NCBI GenBank assembly: GCA_001899635.1 | Contig: MKVQ01000027.1 | Location: 143,047 to 207,046, forward strand | DNA: 64,000 nt | Direction of reading: 5' to 3' | Origin: Myxococcales bacterium 68-20 | GTDB lineage: Bacteria > Myxococcota_A > Polyangia > Polyangiales > Polyangiaceae | Part shown: one piece after another, positions 20,400 through 28,809 of the stretch | Layout: each line of letters starts with the position of its first letter | Position numbering within the stretch: position 1 is the first letter of the stretch | Made by a program: the position numbers and the translations under genes | The notes under the pieces: generated by a model | Database searches by the model: none | Told to the model about the DNA's origin: nothing | The model's input: only the letters and a program-made list of their open reading frames with translations

Positions 20400-21350
20400 A
20401 TGCCCCGCACGCTTCTCTCGATCGCGCTCCTCGCCTGCGCTGCGACGAGCGGATGTTCCCCCTCGTCCACCAATGGCAAGTCCGCGCCGGCGCCGGCGCC
20501 GGCATCGCCCGACGACGATCGCGACGCGGCCGCGAGCGCGGACGGCGCCGTGTCGAGCTGTCCAGTCGCGGGCAAGGGCGTCGTCGCTGGGACGGTCACG
20601 CATCCGGCCCTGCTCGAGGCGTCCGGCCTCACGGCGAGCACGCTCACCCCAGGCGTGCTCTGGACGCACAACGACTCCGGTGACAGCGCGCGAATCTTCG
20701 CGCTCCGTGCCGACGCGACGCTCGCTGCGGAGGTGAAGGTTGCAGGCGCCGACGCGAACGACTGGGAAGCGATCGCGGCAGGTCCGTTCGAGGGAGCGCC
20801 GGCGCTCTACATCGGAGACATCGGCGACAACCCGAAGTCGCGCGCCAGCGTCACGATCTACATCGTGCGAGAGCCGTCACTCACGCCACCACCGACGAGC
20901 GTGACCGTCGCGAAGCGGCTCGATCTCACGTACGAGGACGGCCCGCACGACGCCGAAGCGCTGCTCGTCGATCCCACGGACGGCACCATCGTGATCGCCA
21001 CGAAGAACCTGAACGGCAAGAGCGGCATCTACGTGGCCGACACGAGGCGATCGGTCCTCACGCTCGCGACGACACTCGATGGCCTGCCGTGGGTCACCGA
21101 CGGATCGGTGTCGAAGGACGGCCGGCTCGTCGCGCTGCGGACCTACGGCACCGCCTTCGTATGGATGCGCGCGCCGGGGACCACTTTGGTCGACGCGCTC
21201 CAGGGGACGCGTTGCCCGCTCTCGCTCGAAGGCGAGCCCCAGGGCGAGGCCATCGCGCTCGCGAACGACGGAAGCTCGTACTTCACGCTCTCGGAGAAGA
21301 AGGACCAGCCGCTCTGGTCGTTCACGCTCACGCCGCCGACGCCGCGCTGA
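20400..21350 (+). CDS. Secreted lipoprotein, probable beta-propeller
   Basis: 316 residues. Signal peptide with a lipobox-like end (ACAATSGC), an Ala/Pro linker, then repeated beta-blade patterns: LEASGLTASTLTPGVLWTHN, YIGDIGDNPKSRASVTIYIV, EALLVDPTDGTIVIATKN, GSVSKDGRLVALRTYGTAFVW and AIALANDGSSYFTLSEKKD. This resembles secreted propellers of the phytase-like/SdiA-regulated kind, which bind or hydrolyse phosphate esters or sugars, but no catalytic residues can be assigned. It is followed by a 60-bp hexanucleotide array before the Rieske gene. Confidence 0.72.
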   Translation: MPRTLLSIALLACAATSGCSPSSTNGKSAPAPAPASPDDDRDAAASADGAVSSCPVAGKGVVAGTVTHPALLEASGLTASTLTPGVLWTHNDSGDSARIFALRADATLAAEVKVAGADANDWEAIAAGPFEGAPALYIGDIGDNPKSRASVTIYIVREPSLTPPPTSVTVAKRLDLTYEDGPHDAEALLVDPTDGTIVIATKNLNGKSGIYVADTRRSVLTLATTLDGLPWVTDGSVSKDGRLVALRTYGTAFVWMRAPGTTLVDALQGTRCPLSLEGEPQGEAIALANDGSSYFTLSEKKDQPLWSFTLTPPTPR

Positions 21351-21356
21351 TCCCCA

Positions 21357-21421
<65 letters not shown>

Positions 21422-21443
21422 AGTGGAGTAACATCCCGCGCTC

Positions 21444-22598
21444 ATGGTCGAACGCCGTGGCCGTCCGTTGACACACGCCGAGGTCGAGCCCGTGCTCGCA
21501 CCGCTCGCGCAGGCCCGGCCGTTTCCTGCACGCGCGTTCGTCGACGAAGAGGTCTTCGCGTTCGAAGTGGCTTCCATCTTCGGCCGCGCGTGGATCTGCG
21601 TCGGACGCGTGGACGAGGTGGACCTTCCCGGGCAGTGGATTCGCGAGAGCGTCGCCGGCGAACCGATCCTCGTGGTTCGAGGCCCCGACCTCCGCCTCCG
21701 CGCCTTCTTCGACGTCTGCCGCCATCGCGGAGCGTCGCTCGTCGGTCGGGAGCCGTGTGGTCGCGACGCGCGCCTCGAGTGCCCGTACCACGGCTGGACC
21801 TACGAGCTCGACGGCCGACTCGCCGCCGCGCCCTTCGCGCCTCCGCGCTTCGATCGCACAGCACATGGCCTGCGCGAGGTGCGGGTCGATCTCTGGAGAG
21901 GCTTCGTGTTCGTCTGCCTCGACGACGACACGCCGGCGCTCGTCGACTGGCTCGGCGAGCCGCCCCCTTGGCTGACGGAGCACACGCTCGGCGCCCTCCG
22001 TCGCGCGCGACGAACGACGTACGAGGTGAACGCGAACTGGAAGCTCCTCGTCGAGAACTTCCAGGAGTCGCATCACTTCACTCGTGTCCACCGCGCGCTC
22101 GAGCGCCTCACACCTGCGCGAGAGGCGCGCTCGTGGCTCGGCAACGGCCCGTGGCTCGGCGGAACGATGGAGATCGCGGACGCGGAGACGGTGTCGATCA
22201 ACGGCTCACGCCACGGGCGGCCGCTCATCGTGCGAGCCGATGTGGAGGGCGCACGTCCGCGCGTGTTCGACGCGATGCTCTTCCCCGGGCTCCTCACGAG
22301 CCTGCAGCCGGACTACCTGCTCACTTACCGGCTGACGCCGCTCACGCCCGCCCGTACCCGCGTCACCGCGGACGTCTACCTCCATCCAGCCGCGTTCGCG
22401 GTGGAGGCCGAGCCACGCGACGTCTTCGACTTCTGGGATCGCGTGAACCCCGAGGACAAGGCGATCTGCGAGGACCAGCATGCCAACACGTCCTCGCGCG
22501 CCTTCGCTCCGGCCTGTTACGCCGTCGTCGAGGAAGGGGTGCACGCGTTCGATCGGATGGTCGCTGCGGCACACCGCGACGCGCGCAGCGTCGAGTGA
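21444..22598 (+). CDS. Rieske-type aromatic ring-hydroxylating oxygenase, alpha subunit
   Basis: 384 residues. The N-terminal Rieske 2Fe-2S domain has its ligands Cys92/His94 (CRHRG) and Cys113/His116 (CPYHGW). The catalytic mononuclear-iron domain has NWKLLVENFQESHHFTRVH with probable ligands His211 and His216; the third acidic ligand lies further on. Such enzymes dihydroxylate or demethylate aromatic or quaternary-amine substrates using an external reductase. No ferredoxin or reductase gene is adjacent, so the electron donor is encoded elsewhere. The substrate is unknown. The start lies 23 nt after a hexanucleotide array. Confidence 0.92.
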   Translation: MVERRGRPLTHAEVEPVLAPLAQARPFPARAFVDEEVFAFEVASIFGRAWICVGRVDEVDLPGQWIRESVAGEPILVVRGPDLRLRAFFDVCRHRGASLVGREPCGRDARLECPYHGWTYELDGRLAAAPFAPPRFDRTAHGLREVRVDLWRGFVFVCLDDDTPALVDWLGEPPPWLTEHTLGALRRARRTTYEVNANWKLLVENFQESHHFTRVHRALERLTPAREARSWLGNGPWLGGTMEIADAETVSINGSRHGRPLIVRADVEGARPRVFDAMLFPGLLTSLQPDYLLTYRLTPLTPARTRVTADVYLHPAAFAVEAEPRDVFDFWDRVNPEDKAICEDQHANTSSRAFAPACYAVVEEGVHAFDRMVAAAHRDARSVE

Positions 22599-22601
22599 TG
22601 A

Positions 22602-23129
22602 GTCGGACGCTTCCGTTCTCCATCGTCCGCCACCTCTCGAACCTACCGAGCTGAATGGCTTCGAAGCGATGCTCCGAGAGCTCGGCTAGCGAGCGGCCGG
22701 CTCGAATGGCCGAGCTCGAACGCCTCTGCGGTCGCGGTCGCGGGCACCTCGACGCTCACGAGCACGTCGCCGCTGGGTGCTCTCGCGCTTCGGTGGCAGG
22801 CGATCGACACCAGGTTCTGCCCGGTCGCGCTCTCGATCGCGAGCGGCGCCGTGGTGCGCCCGTGCGCGGGCTTGGAGATCGGCTCGCTTCGCGGCGAGGG
22901 CGTGGCGATCGACAACGCGCGAAGAAACGATGCCCTCTCGGTCGCGCTCGCGCTCGCGCTCTCGGGACAGATCGACATCGCGCTCTGGTCCAGGCTCGCG
23001 CTCGTGATCGACGTGGGCACCGCTTCACCGTTCACGCGGTCTCCTTTGAGCTACAGCTTCGGTACGCCAGCATTCGAAACGCCCGCTGTGGGTGGACGTT
23101 TCGGGCTCACTCTCGCGCTCCGTCTGTAG
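22602..23129 (+). pseudogene. Decayed barrel-like outer-membrane gene of ECF sigma module B
   Basis: In one frame (codons starting at 22602) an uninterrupted peptide runs to the stop at 23127-23129 but has no ATG and no signal sequence; the first in-frame GTG is at 22851. Its sequence keeps barrel-like strands: SPLGALALRWQAID, CPVALSIASGAVVRPCAGLE, LALALSGQIDIALWSRLALV and a final VGGRFGLTLALRL. The two cysteines and LE-G spacing match the C-terminal half of the module A protein (6458-7510). The periplasmic N-terminal half and Pro linker are missing, so it is probably a 5'-truncated relic lying upstream of a sigma gene, as in modules A and C. A real short gene from 22851 cannot be excluded. 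Confidence 0.5.
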
Positions 23130-23213
23130 CTCGAGCGCAAAGACCGAATCATTCGTGATCAAGAAATCTCGCTCGAGTGATCTCCAGCGCAAGTCGCGGC
23201 GATTGCCCGTGTT

Positions 23214-23801
23214 GTGACTGCAGCACTACAGAAGGCGGACCTGCCTCCTGAGTCACGCACCTACCCGATCGCGCGGATGGACCGTCTGGCGTCTCTCTTC
23301 GAGACCCACGCGGCTTTCGTCGCGCGCGCGCTCCGACGTCTAGGGATACCGGATCGGGACGTCGAGGACGGACTCCAGGAGGTCTTTCTCATCGCTCAGT
23401 CGAAGCTCGATGCAATCGAGGCCGGTAAGGAGAAGTCGTTCCTCTTCGGCATCGCGCGCCGTCGTGCGTCGACACTGCGAAGGTCGCTCGACCGTGCCTC
23501 ACGGCGCAACGAGCTGTCACTCAACGACATCGAGACGAGCGAGCCACCGCCGGACAGCGCCGAGTGGACCGAGCAACGACGTGCTCGCGCCTTGCTCGAC
23601 GAAGTGCTGGACGCACTGCCGCTGGACCTACGCACCGTGCTCGTTCTTCACGAGCTCGAAGAGATGGAATCCGCCGAGATCGCCGAGATGCTCGGGATCC
23701 CGACCGGAACCGTCGCGTCGCGCCTCCGCCGCGCACGCGAGAAGTTCGAAATCGAAGCTGACCGTATGCGAGCGCGGCTCGCCATCGAGGATGAGCGATG
23801 A
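23214..23801 (+). CDS. ECF-type RNA polymerase sigma factor (module B)
   Basis: 195 residues from GTG 23214; ATG 23277 is an equally possible start that still keeps all of region 2. Region 2: LFETHAAFVARALRRLGIPDRDVEDGLQEVFLIA and FLFGIARRRASTLRR. Region 4: LDLRTVLVLHELEEMESAEI followed by helix-turn-helix AEMLGIPTGTVASRLRRAR. It closely resembles the module A sigma factor in both parts. It is coupled by a 4-nt overlap to a membrane partner gene and preceded by a decayed barrel gene, so if the barrel was the input, this module has lost it. Confidence 0.9.
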   Translation: MTAALQKADLPPESRTYPIARMDRLASLFETHAAFVARALRRLGIPDRDVEDGLQEVFLIAQSKLDAIEAGKEKSFLFGIARRRASTLRRSLDRASRRNELSLNDIETSEPPPDSAEWTEQRRARALLDEVLDALPLDLRTVLVLHELEEMESAEIAEMLGIPTGTVASRLRRAREKFEIEADRMRARLAIEDER

Positions 23802-24328
23802 ACCGCTACAGGCACGACCCCAATGCTCCGAGCCATCTACGAAGGCTCATGGAGTCTGCGGGCGGGGACGACCTGGACGCGCGGGCCCGGCGTCGGGTAG
23901 CCGAACGCCTCGGGATCATGCCGATGGCGATCCCGCCGGCCAAGTCGGACCTCGATCCGATCCGGCGATCGAGCTCGTTGGTGTACATCGGGACGATCAC
24001 GCTCGCGGCGCTGGCGCTGTTCGGCGGCGGCGCGGGATACGTCGAGCGGACGGACGCGGGGCCAGCGCCCACGCGCGCAGCGAGCACGAGCGCCTTGCCG
24101 GTGGCGACGTCGGTCGAGCCGTCGTCGGTGGTCATGCCACTGTCCACGACACACGCCAACTCGGTTCCAATCGGCTCGATCGTCTTCACCTCCGAAGGCT
24201 CCGTCATGCGCGTCGACCTCCAGGGCGCCAAGCCTACGGACGACTGCGTCCGGGTCGCGCCATCGAAGGCGCACGTCCAACCCTTCGCCGCCCCCACGTT
24301 CAGCACGCGCGTGACCGTGCGCCCGTGA
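23798..24328 (+). CDS. Single-pass membrane partner of ECF sigma factor (module B)
   Basis: 176 residues, start overlapping the sigma stop (ATGA). A cytoplasmic basic/acidic N-terminus (about 1-59) precedes one membrane segment at about 60-80 (LVYIGTITLAALALFGGGAG) and a periplasmic Ser/Thr/Pro-rich tail that ends without the TPR-like domain found in modules A and C. No zinc-binding HxxxCxxC motif. By position it is a candidate anti-sigma factor of a non-classical type; the short periplasmic part suggests a simpler or degenerate sensor. Function inferred only from context. Confidence 0.7.
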   Translation: MNRYRHDPNAPSHLRRLMESAGGDDLDARARRRVAERLGIMPMAIPPAKSDLDPIRRSSSLVYIGTITLAALALFGGGAGYVERTDAGPAPTRAASTSALPVATSVEPSSVVMPLSTTHANSVPIGSIVFTSEGSVMRVDLQGAKPTDDCVRVAPSKAHVQPFAAPTFSTRVTVRP

Positions 24329-24541
24329 GGAGCGTCACGACGCCGGCACCGTTTCGGCTCTGAAGCTGCGCGCCCGCGGAGCGCGCGACGACGAGTGCTC
24401 GATCGAGGCTGGACTCGCCGAGGGAGCGCGTGCTCGTCGCTCGGCGCCACGGTGGCAACGTGCTACGCCACCGGCGGAAGACATGTTCGCGTTCGATCGG
24501 ACACGCGCGGCGCGCCACCGCGACGCTCGTGAGGCAGAGCG

Positions 24542-25363
24542 ATGAGCCGCCTCTGCGGGATCTGGGGGCGGCCGTACGTCGATCTATCCGAGCTCGTGGG
24601 CACCTCGTCCTTCGAGGCGATCGACGAGGAGATCGTCTGCGCCCTGCCCCGCGTCGAGGCCTCGTACACGGGCGGCAGCTTGAAATGGATGGGCGTCACC
24701 GCGCCGTGGGTGAACGCAGATCCGTACGCGGACTACATGCAGGTGATCGAGAGCTTCTCGCGCGAGGAGCTCGTCCGCTTCGTCTCGTACGGAAAGGAGC
24801 CCGAGGGCTTCGACCCTGACGCGCCCGAAAAGCACGCCTTCGGCGACGAGACCGACAACCCGCTCTCGCGCGAGCAGATGCTGTACTTGAAGTACCGCTA
24901 CGGGGTCTATTTCCCCTGGAAGGTCTGCTACCACCTCCTCGAGAACGATCGCTGGGAGGACAAGCACTCCGGCGAAGGCAAGGACTTCACCGAGGAGGCG
25001 CGGCGCCTCTTCCCGCGGACGGTCGCCTTCATCGAGACGCTGCCATTCGAGGAGATCGGCCGCTGCGTCCTCTTCGGGATCGAGGCCAACGACCACGCCC
25101 CCGCGCATCGTGACTCCGAGCCTGGCAAGGCGCTCACGATCGCGCAGTCGATCTCGTTCGACCCGCGCGGGAACAAGCGCTTCTACGTGTGCGATCCGAG
25201 CGGCGAGAACAAGACCGTCGTCGAGACACCGATCTACTGGTTCAACGACATGGACTACCACGGCGTCGAGCCCGACCCGTTCTTCCGCTACTCCATCCGC
25301 GTCGACGGCGTCTTCGAGAGCAGCTTCGTCGAGCGCATGCGCGCCGCCCGACGCTCGACGTGA
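24542..25363 (+). CDS. 2OG-Fe(II) oxygenase-like protein, paralogue of 42563-43393
   Basis: 273 residues, cytoplasmic. I read a jelly-roll oxygenase core in the C-terminal half: His189 and Asp191 in EANDHAPAHRDSEP, a distal His240 in NDMDYHGVEPDP and Arg249 or 253 in FFRYSIRVDG. These fit the HxD...H...R layout of 2-oxoglutarate-dependent enzymes such as the aspartyl-hydroxylase group. The N-terminal half (YTGGSLKWMG, YGVYFPWKVCYHLLEN, GEGKDF) is conserved with the paralogue and is not familiar to me. The assignment is by motif spacing. It stands alone here, whereas its paralogue sits in the ATP-grasp/di-iron locus. Confidence 0.65.
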   Translation: MSRLCGIWGRPYVDLSELVGTSSFEAIDEEIVCALPRVEASYTGGSLKWMGVTAPWVNADPYADYMQVIESFSREELVRFVSYGKEPEGFDPDAPEKHAFGDETDNPLSREQMLYLKYRYGVYFPWKVCYHLLENDRWEDKHSGEGKDFTEEARRLFPRTVAFIETLPFEEIGRCVLFGIEANDHAPAHRDSEPGKALTIAQSISFDPRGNKRFYVCDPSGENKTVVETPIYWFNDMDYHGVEPDPFFRYSIRVDGVFESSFVERMRAARRST

Positions 25364-25435
25364 TCGAGCAAGACGACGAGCGTACCTTCGCGCAGCGTCG
25401 TTTCGGGGTATAGACCACCTCGAAAGCCAAGCTCC

Positions 25436-26080
25436 GTGTCGAGCACCATCTCAAACCCGAAAGCCACGTCGATGTCCAAGCCGAAGCCTGCCTCCAAGAC
25501 CAAGTCGAAGTTGAAGTCGAAGTCCGCGCCCGCCCCCAAGGCGAAGGCGAAGGTCGCACCGAAGGCGAAGGCGAAGGCGAAGGTCGCACCGAAGGCGAAG
25601 ACCGCACCGAAGACGAAGGCGAAGACCGCGCCGAAGGCGAAGGCGAAGACCGCGCCGAAGGCGAAGGCGAAGACCGCGCCGAAGGCGAAGGCGAAGGTCG
25701 CACCGAAGGCGAAGACCGCACCGAAGACGAAGGCGAAGCGGAACCTGACGGAGAATGCTCTGGGCGAGCTCGAGCAGTTGCTCGGACCGACCCTCCGCGC
25801 CTATGCGGAGGAGGAAGCGAGCATCCTGCAGCGCGCCAGCCAGCACCCGAAGCTCGGAGCGCGGTTCGTGGAGGAGATGGCGCAGAGCGATGCCGCCATC
25901 CCGAAGAAGTACCGAGCGCCGTTCCACGAAGCGATGGCGGGCGTGAACGTCGCCGCCCGCGCCACGGCAGTCGTGAAGCGGATGGAGAAGTACTGGGGAA
26001 GACGCCTCGACGCGGAGACGAAGGAGAGCATTCGCGCCGACGTCGCGGCGATGTACCGAGGTGATGCCTCGCCGGAGTGA
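25436..26080 (+). CDS. Histone H1-like Lys/Ala/Pro-repeat protein with C-terminal globular domain
   Basis: 214 residues from GTG 25436; ATG 25472 (MSKPKPASKTK) is an alternative start. Residues about 15-102 are tandem PKAKAKxAPK and PKTKAK units, strongly basic and disordered, like the tails of bacterial histone-H1-like DNA-binding proteins (Hc1, AlgP). Residues about 103-214 form an acidic/helical domain (LTENALGELEQLLGPTLRAY, MEKYWGRRLDAETKESIRAD) not usual for H1 homologues. Likely role: nucleoid compaction or non-specific DNA/RNA binding, with the C-terminal domain for targeting. The repeats are 12-24 bp direct repeats in DNA. A strong hairpin follows at 26194-26226. Confidence 0.8.
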   Translation: MSSTISNPKATSMSKPKPASKTKSKLKSKSAPAPKAKAKVAPKAKAKAKVAPKAKTAPKTKAKTAPKAKAKTAPKAKAKTAPKAKAKVAPKAKTAPKTKAKRNLTENALGELEQLLGPTLRAYAEEEASILQRASQHPKLGARFVEEMAQSDAAIPKKYRAPFHEAMAGVNVAARATAVVKRMEKYWGRRLDAETKESIRADVAAMYRGDASPE

Positions 26081-26391
26081 CGCACGCCATGCTGTCCGCC
26101 GGGCTTCGCGCAGACGAGGACGGCGGACGGTCGCCCCCCGGCGCACGGCGTGATTCTCGTCGAGTCGAGCCGAGTGGCCACGTTCGGCCATCACACGAGA
26201 CCGCGCGACCGGATCGCGGTCTCGTGCACCGCCTGTCAGGACGATCCTGCGGCGTGACCGATGGCACAATGTGGCCCAGGCCCCGAACGACCGCGCCTTC
26301 AAATCGAGCGAGCAGGCGCATCGTCACCTGCGGTCCGTTGCATGCATTGGAGGCCGCTCGCACGGCTACGAAGTCAGCGACGGAGGTCGGA
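26081..26391. other. 311-nt intergenic region
   Basis: Non-coding by my reading. It holds a strong hairpin (26194-26226) that probably terminates the histone-like gene, and downstream the promoter of the DUF3160 gene, for which no clear -35/-10 pair can be recognised. Confidence 0.6.
26194..26226 (+). terminator. 12-bp perfect GC-rich hairpin
   Basis: CACGAGACCGCG at 26194-26205 pairs perfectly with 26215-26226 across a 9-nt loop. It lies 114 nt after the histone-like gene. No T-tract follows, as with the other hairpins in this window. Confidence 0.55.
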
Positions 26392-28617
26392 ATGGAACGG
26401 CTGCGGAGGTCCCTCGGGGTGGTGGCGATGCTGCTCGGCGTCGCGTCTGGATGTGACTCGAGCCCTGCGCGGAGGCCGGTGGATCCCGGCGTCGCCGTGA
26501 CGACGACCATCTCGGCAGAGCGGCAGCGGGAGCTGGACGAGCTCCAGGCGCAGCTCGACGCGGTGAAGGACCTGGATGCGGCCGGCTTCGCTGCGAAGTA
26601 CGCAGTGCCGTTCACGACGACGCTGGGCTACGACCCGCTCACCGCCAACGGCCTCGATCGGATCAAGACGTCGAGCTTCGCGCTCAGCGCGAACGAGGAG
26701 GCCGCGCTCGGAGCGAGGGGATTCGTCACCACCGATCGCAAGCGCTTCCCGAGCTTCATCTACGGCTACCAGAGCATCTATACGGACGATCTGCCGGTCT
26801 ACGTGTCGGCGGATTCGATCCTCTATGCGGTGCACGAGTCCTTCGACGAGGTCTTGAAGGCCCTCGAGCAGTCGGTCCTTCGCTCGAAGCTCCAGCGCCT
26901 CCTCGGCAGCATGCGCACTGCGCTCACGGCCGGAGCCGCAACGGGGATCTCCGCGGCTGCGCGGGCCGACACCGACTTGTACCTCTCCGTGGCCGCCAGC
27001 CTGCTCGCGGGCAAGCTCGAGGCGCCGGTCGCGGGCGGTGATGCCGGTCTGGCGAAGGAGCTGTACGCGAAGGCGACCGCCGCCTCCGGAGCGAAGGTGG
27101 TCGTGCTCTTCGGCGTCGATCGCGAGGTCGATTTCTCACAGTTCGAGCCGCGCGGTCACTACACGGACACCGAAGAGCTCAAGACCTACTTCCGCGCGAT
27201 GATGTGGCTTGGCCGCATCGATCTACGCCTGCTCGAGACGCAGCCGGACCACACGCAGGTGTTCCGTCGCAAGCAGCTCGAGGCCGCCTACGTGCTGCGA
27301 GCGCTGATGAACGACGCGGCGGTGGCAGACTGGAAGAGCATCGACTCGACGATCGGCGGGTTCGTCGGCGAGCCCGACAACATGACCCTGCCGCAGCTCG
27401 ACGCGCTGCTCGCCGACCTGAAGATCGGTGACGCCACCCAGCTCGCGACGCTGTCCGACGCGACGATCGCCCAGGCGATCGTGAACGGCGGCTACGGCGC
27501 GCAACGGATCTCGAGCCACATCATGGTGAACGGGCTGGGCAGCGGGACGATGCCGCTCTCGAGCACGTTCCTTCTCATGGGCCAGCGCTACGTCCTCGAC
27601 AGCCACGTCTTCTCCAACGTGGTCTACGACCGCGTCGCGCGCGGCGAAGTGAAGCGCATGATGCCGAACCCGCTCGATGTCGGCTTCGCGGCGCTGAAGA
27701 ACGATCAGGCGGGGCTCTTGCTCGGCGCAGAGCTCGAACGCTACCGCTACGCGCCGGACCTCGCATCGATGCGCATCGTCGCCGAGGCCCACCCGAAGGA
27801 GTTCTGGCAGGCGAACCTCTACAACGAGTGGCTGTCGATGCTGCGGGCGCTCTCGCCGACGCCGGACGTCGCGAACCCGACCGCGGTCGGGCTGCCGCGC
27901 GTCGCCGGAACGGAGGCCTGGGGGCGGCGACTCCTCAACACGCAGCTCGCGTCGTGGGCGGAGCTCCGGCACGACACGATCCTGTACGCGAAGCAGTCGT
28001 ATACCGGCGGCGCGGCATGTGAATACCCGGACGCGTACGTCGATCCGTATCCCGAGCTCTTCACGAGGCTCGCGGGCTTCGCCTCGCACGGAGCCACCCT
28101 GATGGCGGAGCTGAAGCTTCCGGACGAGGACCTCGTGAGGATGGTCACCGCGTACTTCGAGCAGGTGCGCAGCGTGGCCGCGACGCTCGAAGCGATGGCG
28201 AAGAACCAGCGCACAGGCGCTCCTCACTCCGCCGAGCAGCTCGCGTTCATCAACCAGCTCACGTTCGAGAACGGATGCGGCACGCCGACCTTCGACGGCT
28301 GGTACGCCAAGCTGTTCTTCGCCAAGGACGCCGCCGTCGAGCTCGACCCGGTCGTGGCCGACGTCCACACACAGCCAACCGACGAGGTCGGGACTCGGGT
28401 CGGCAAGGTCCTCCACGTCGGGACGGGCATGCCCCGCACGATGGTCGTCACCGTCGAGAGCTGCTCCGGTCCGCGCGCCTACGTCGGCCTCGTCTCGAGC
28501 TACCACGAGCGCATCACGGAGAACTTCAAGCGTTTGACCGACGAGCTCTGGGCGGAAGAGATCCGCAAGGCGCCCCCGCCCGACGTCGACTGGCTGAAGG
28601 ACCTCATCCAGCGCTGA
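26392..28617 (+). CDS. DUF3160 domain lipoprotein
   Basis: 741 residues from ATG 26392, which gives signal peptide MERLRRSLGVVAMLLGVASGC with a lipobox. The body is a large helical DUF3160 domain. Characteristic segments are the N-terminal FVTTDRKRFPSFIYGYQSIY, LPVYVSADSILYAVHESFDEVL, YFRAMMWLGRIDLRL, LGQRYVLDSHVFSNVVYDR-like LLMGQRYVLDSHVFSNVVYD, and NEWLSMLRALSP. The family is secreted and common in myxobacteria and deep-branching bacteria; its function is unknown. Single gene, followed by a hairpin at 28742-28772. Confidence 0.88.
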   Translation: MERLRRSLGVVAMLLGVASGCDSSPARRPVDPGVAVTTTISAERQRELDELQAQLDAVKDLDAAGFAAKYAVPFTTTLGYDPLTANGLDRIKTSSFALSANEEAALGARGFVTTDRKRFPSFIYGYQSIYTDDLPVYVSADSILYAVHESFDEVLKALEQSVLRSKLQRLLGSMRTALTAGAATGISAAARADTDLYLSVAASLLAGKLEAPVAGGDAGLAKELYAKATAASGAKVVVLFGVDREVDFSQFEPRGHYTDTEELKTYFRAMMWLGRIDLRLLETQPDHTQVFRRKQLEAAYVLRALMNDAAVADWKSIDSTIGGFVGEPDNMTLPQLDALLADLKIGDATQLATLSDATIAQAIVNGGYGAQRISSHIMVNGLGSGTMPLSSTFLLMGQRYVLDSHVFSNVVYDRVARGEVKRMMPNPLDVGFAALKNDQAGLLLGAELERYRYAPDLASMRIVAEAHPKEFWQANLYNEWLSMLRALSPTPDVANPTAVGLPRVAGTEAWGRRLLNTQLASWAELRHDTILYAKQSYTGGAACEYPDAYVDPYPELFTRLAGFASHGATLMAELKLPDEDLVRMVTAYFEQVRSVAATLEAMAKNQRTGAPHSAEQLAFINQLTFENGCGTPTFDGWYAKLFFAKDAAVELDPVVADVHTQPTDEVGTRVGKVLHVGTGMPRTMVVTVESCSGPRAYVGLVSSYHERITENFKRLTDELWAEEIRKAPPPDVDWLKDLIQR

Positions 28618-28741
28618 CCCCGCGTCGATGCGCCCGTCGCGGTCGTACGCAGGCATGGCGCATACGGCCGAGCTTGTCTTCCTAACGACGGCGCACGCCA
28701 GGAAGCGTCCAGCTCGAACATGAGACGGTGACGCACGCGCA

Positions 28742-28772
28742 CCATCGCTCGCGGCGCGCGCGAGACCGATGG
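28742..28772 (+). terminator. Hairpin with 12 paired bases and a 2-nt bulge
   Basis: CCATCG-CTCGCG (28742-28753) pairs with CGCGAG and CGATGG (28759-28764, 28767-28772), with a 5-nt loop and an AC bulge. It is located between the DUF3160 gene and module C and probably separates the two transcripts. Confidence 0.5.
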
Positions 28773-28809
28773 ACGTCGGCTCAATCGAAGCCGAACTCAC
28801 CTAGAATGC

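Noticed and set aside
20400..21350. Phytase
   Set aside because: Propeller-like repeats fit, but the metal-binding residues of beta-propeller phytases are not evident.
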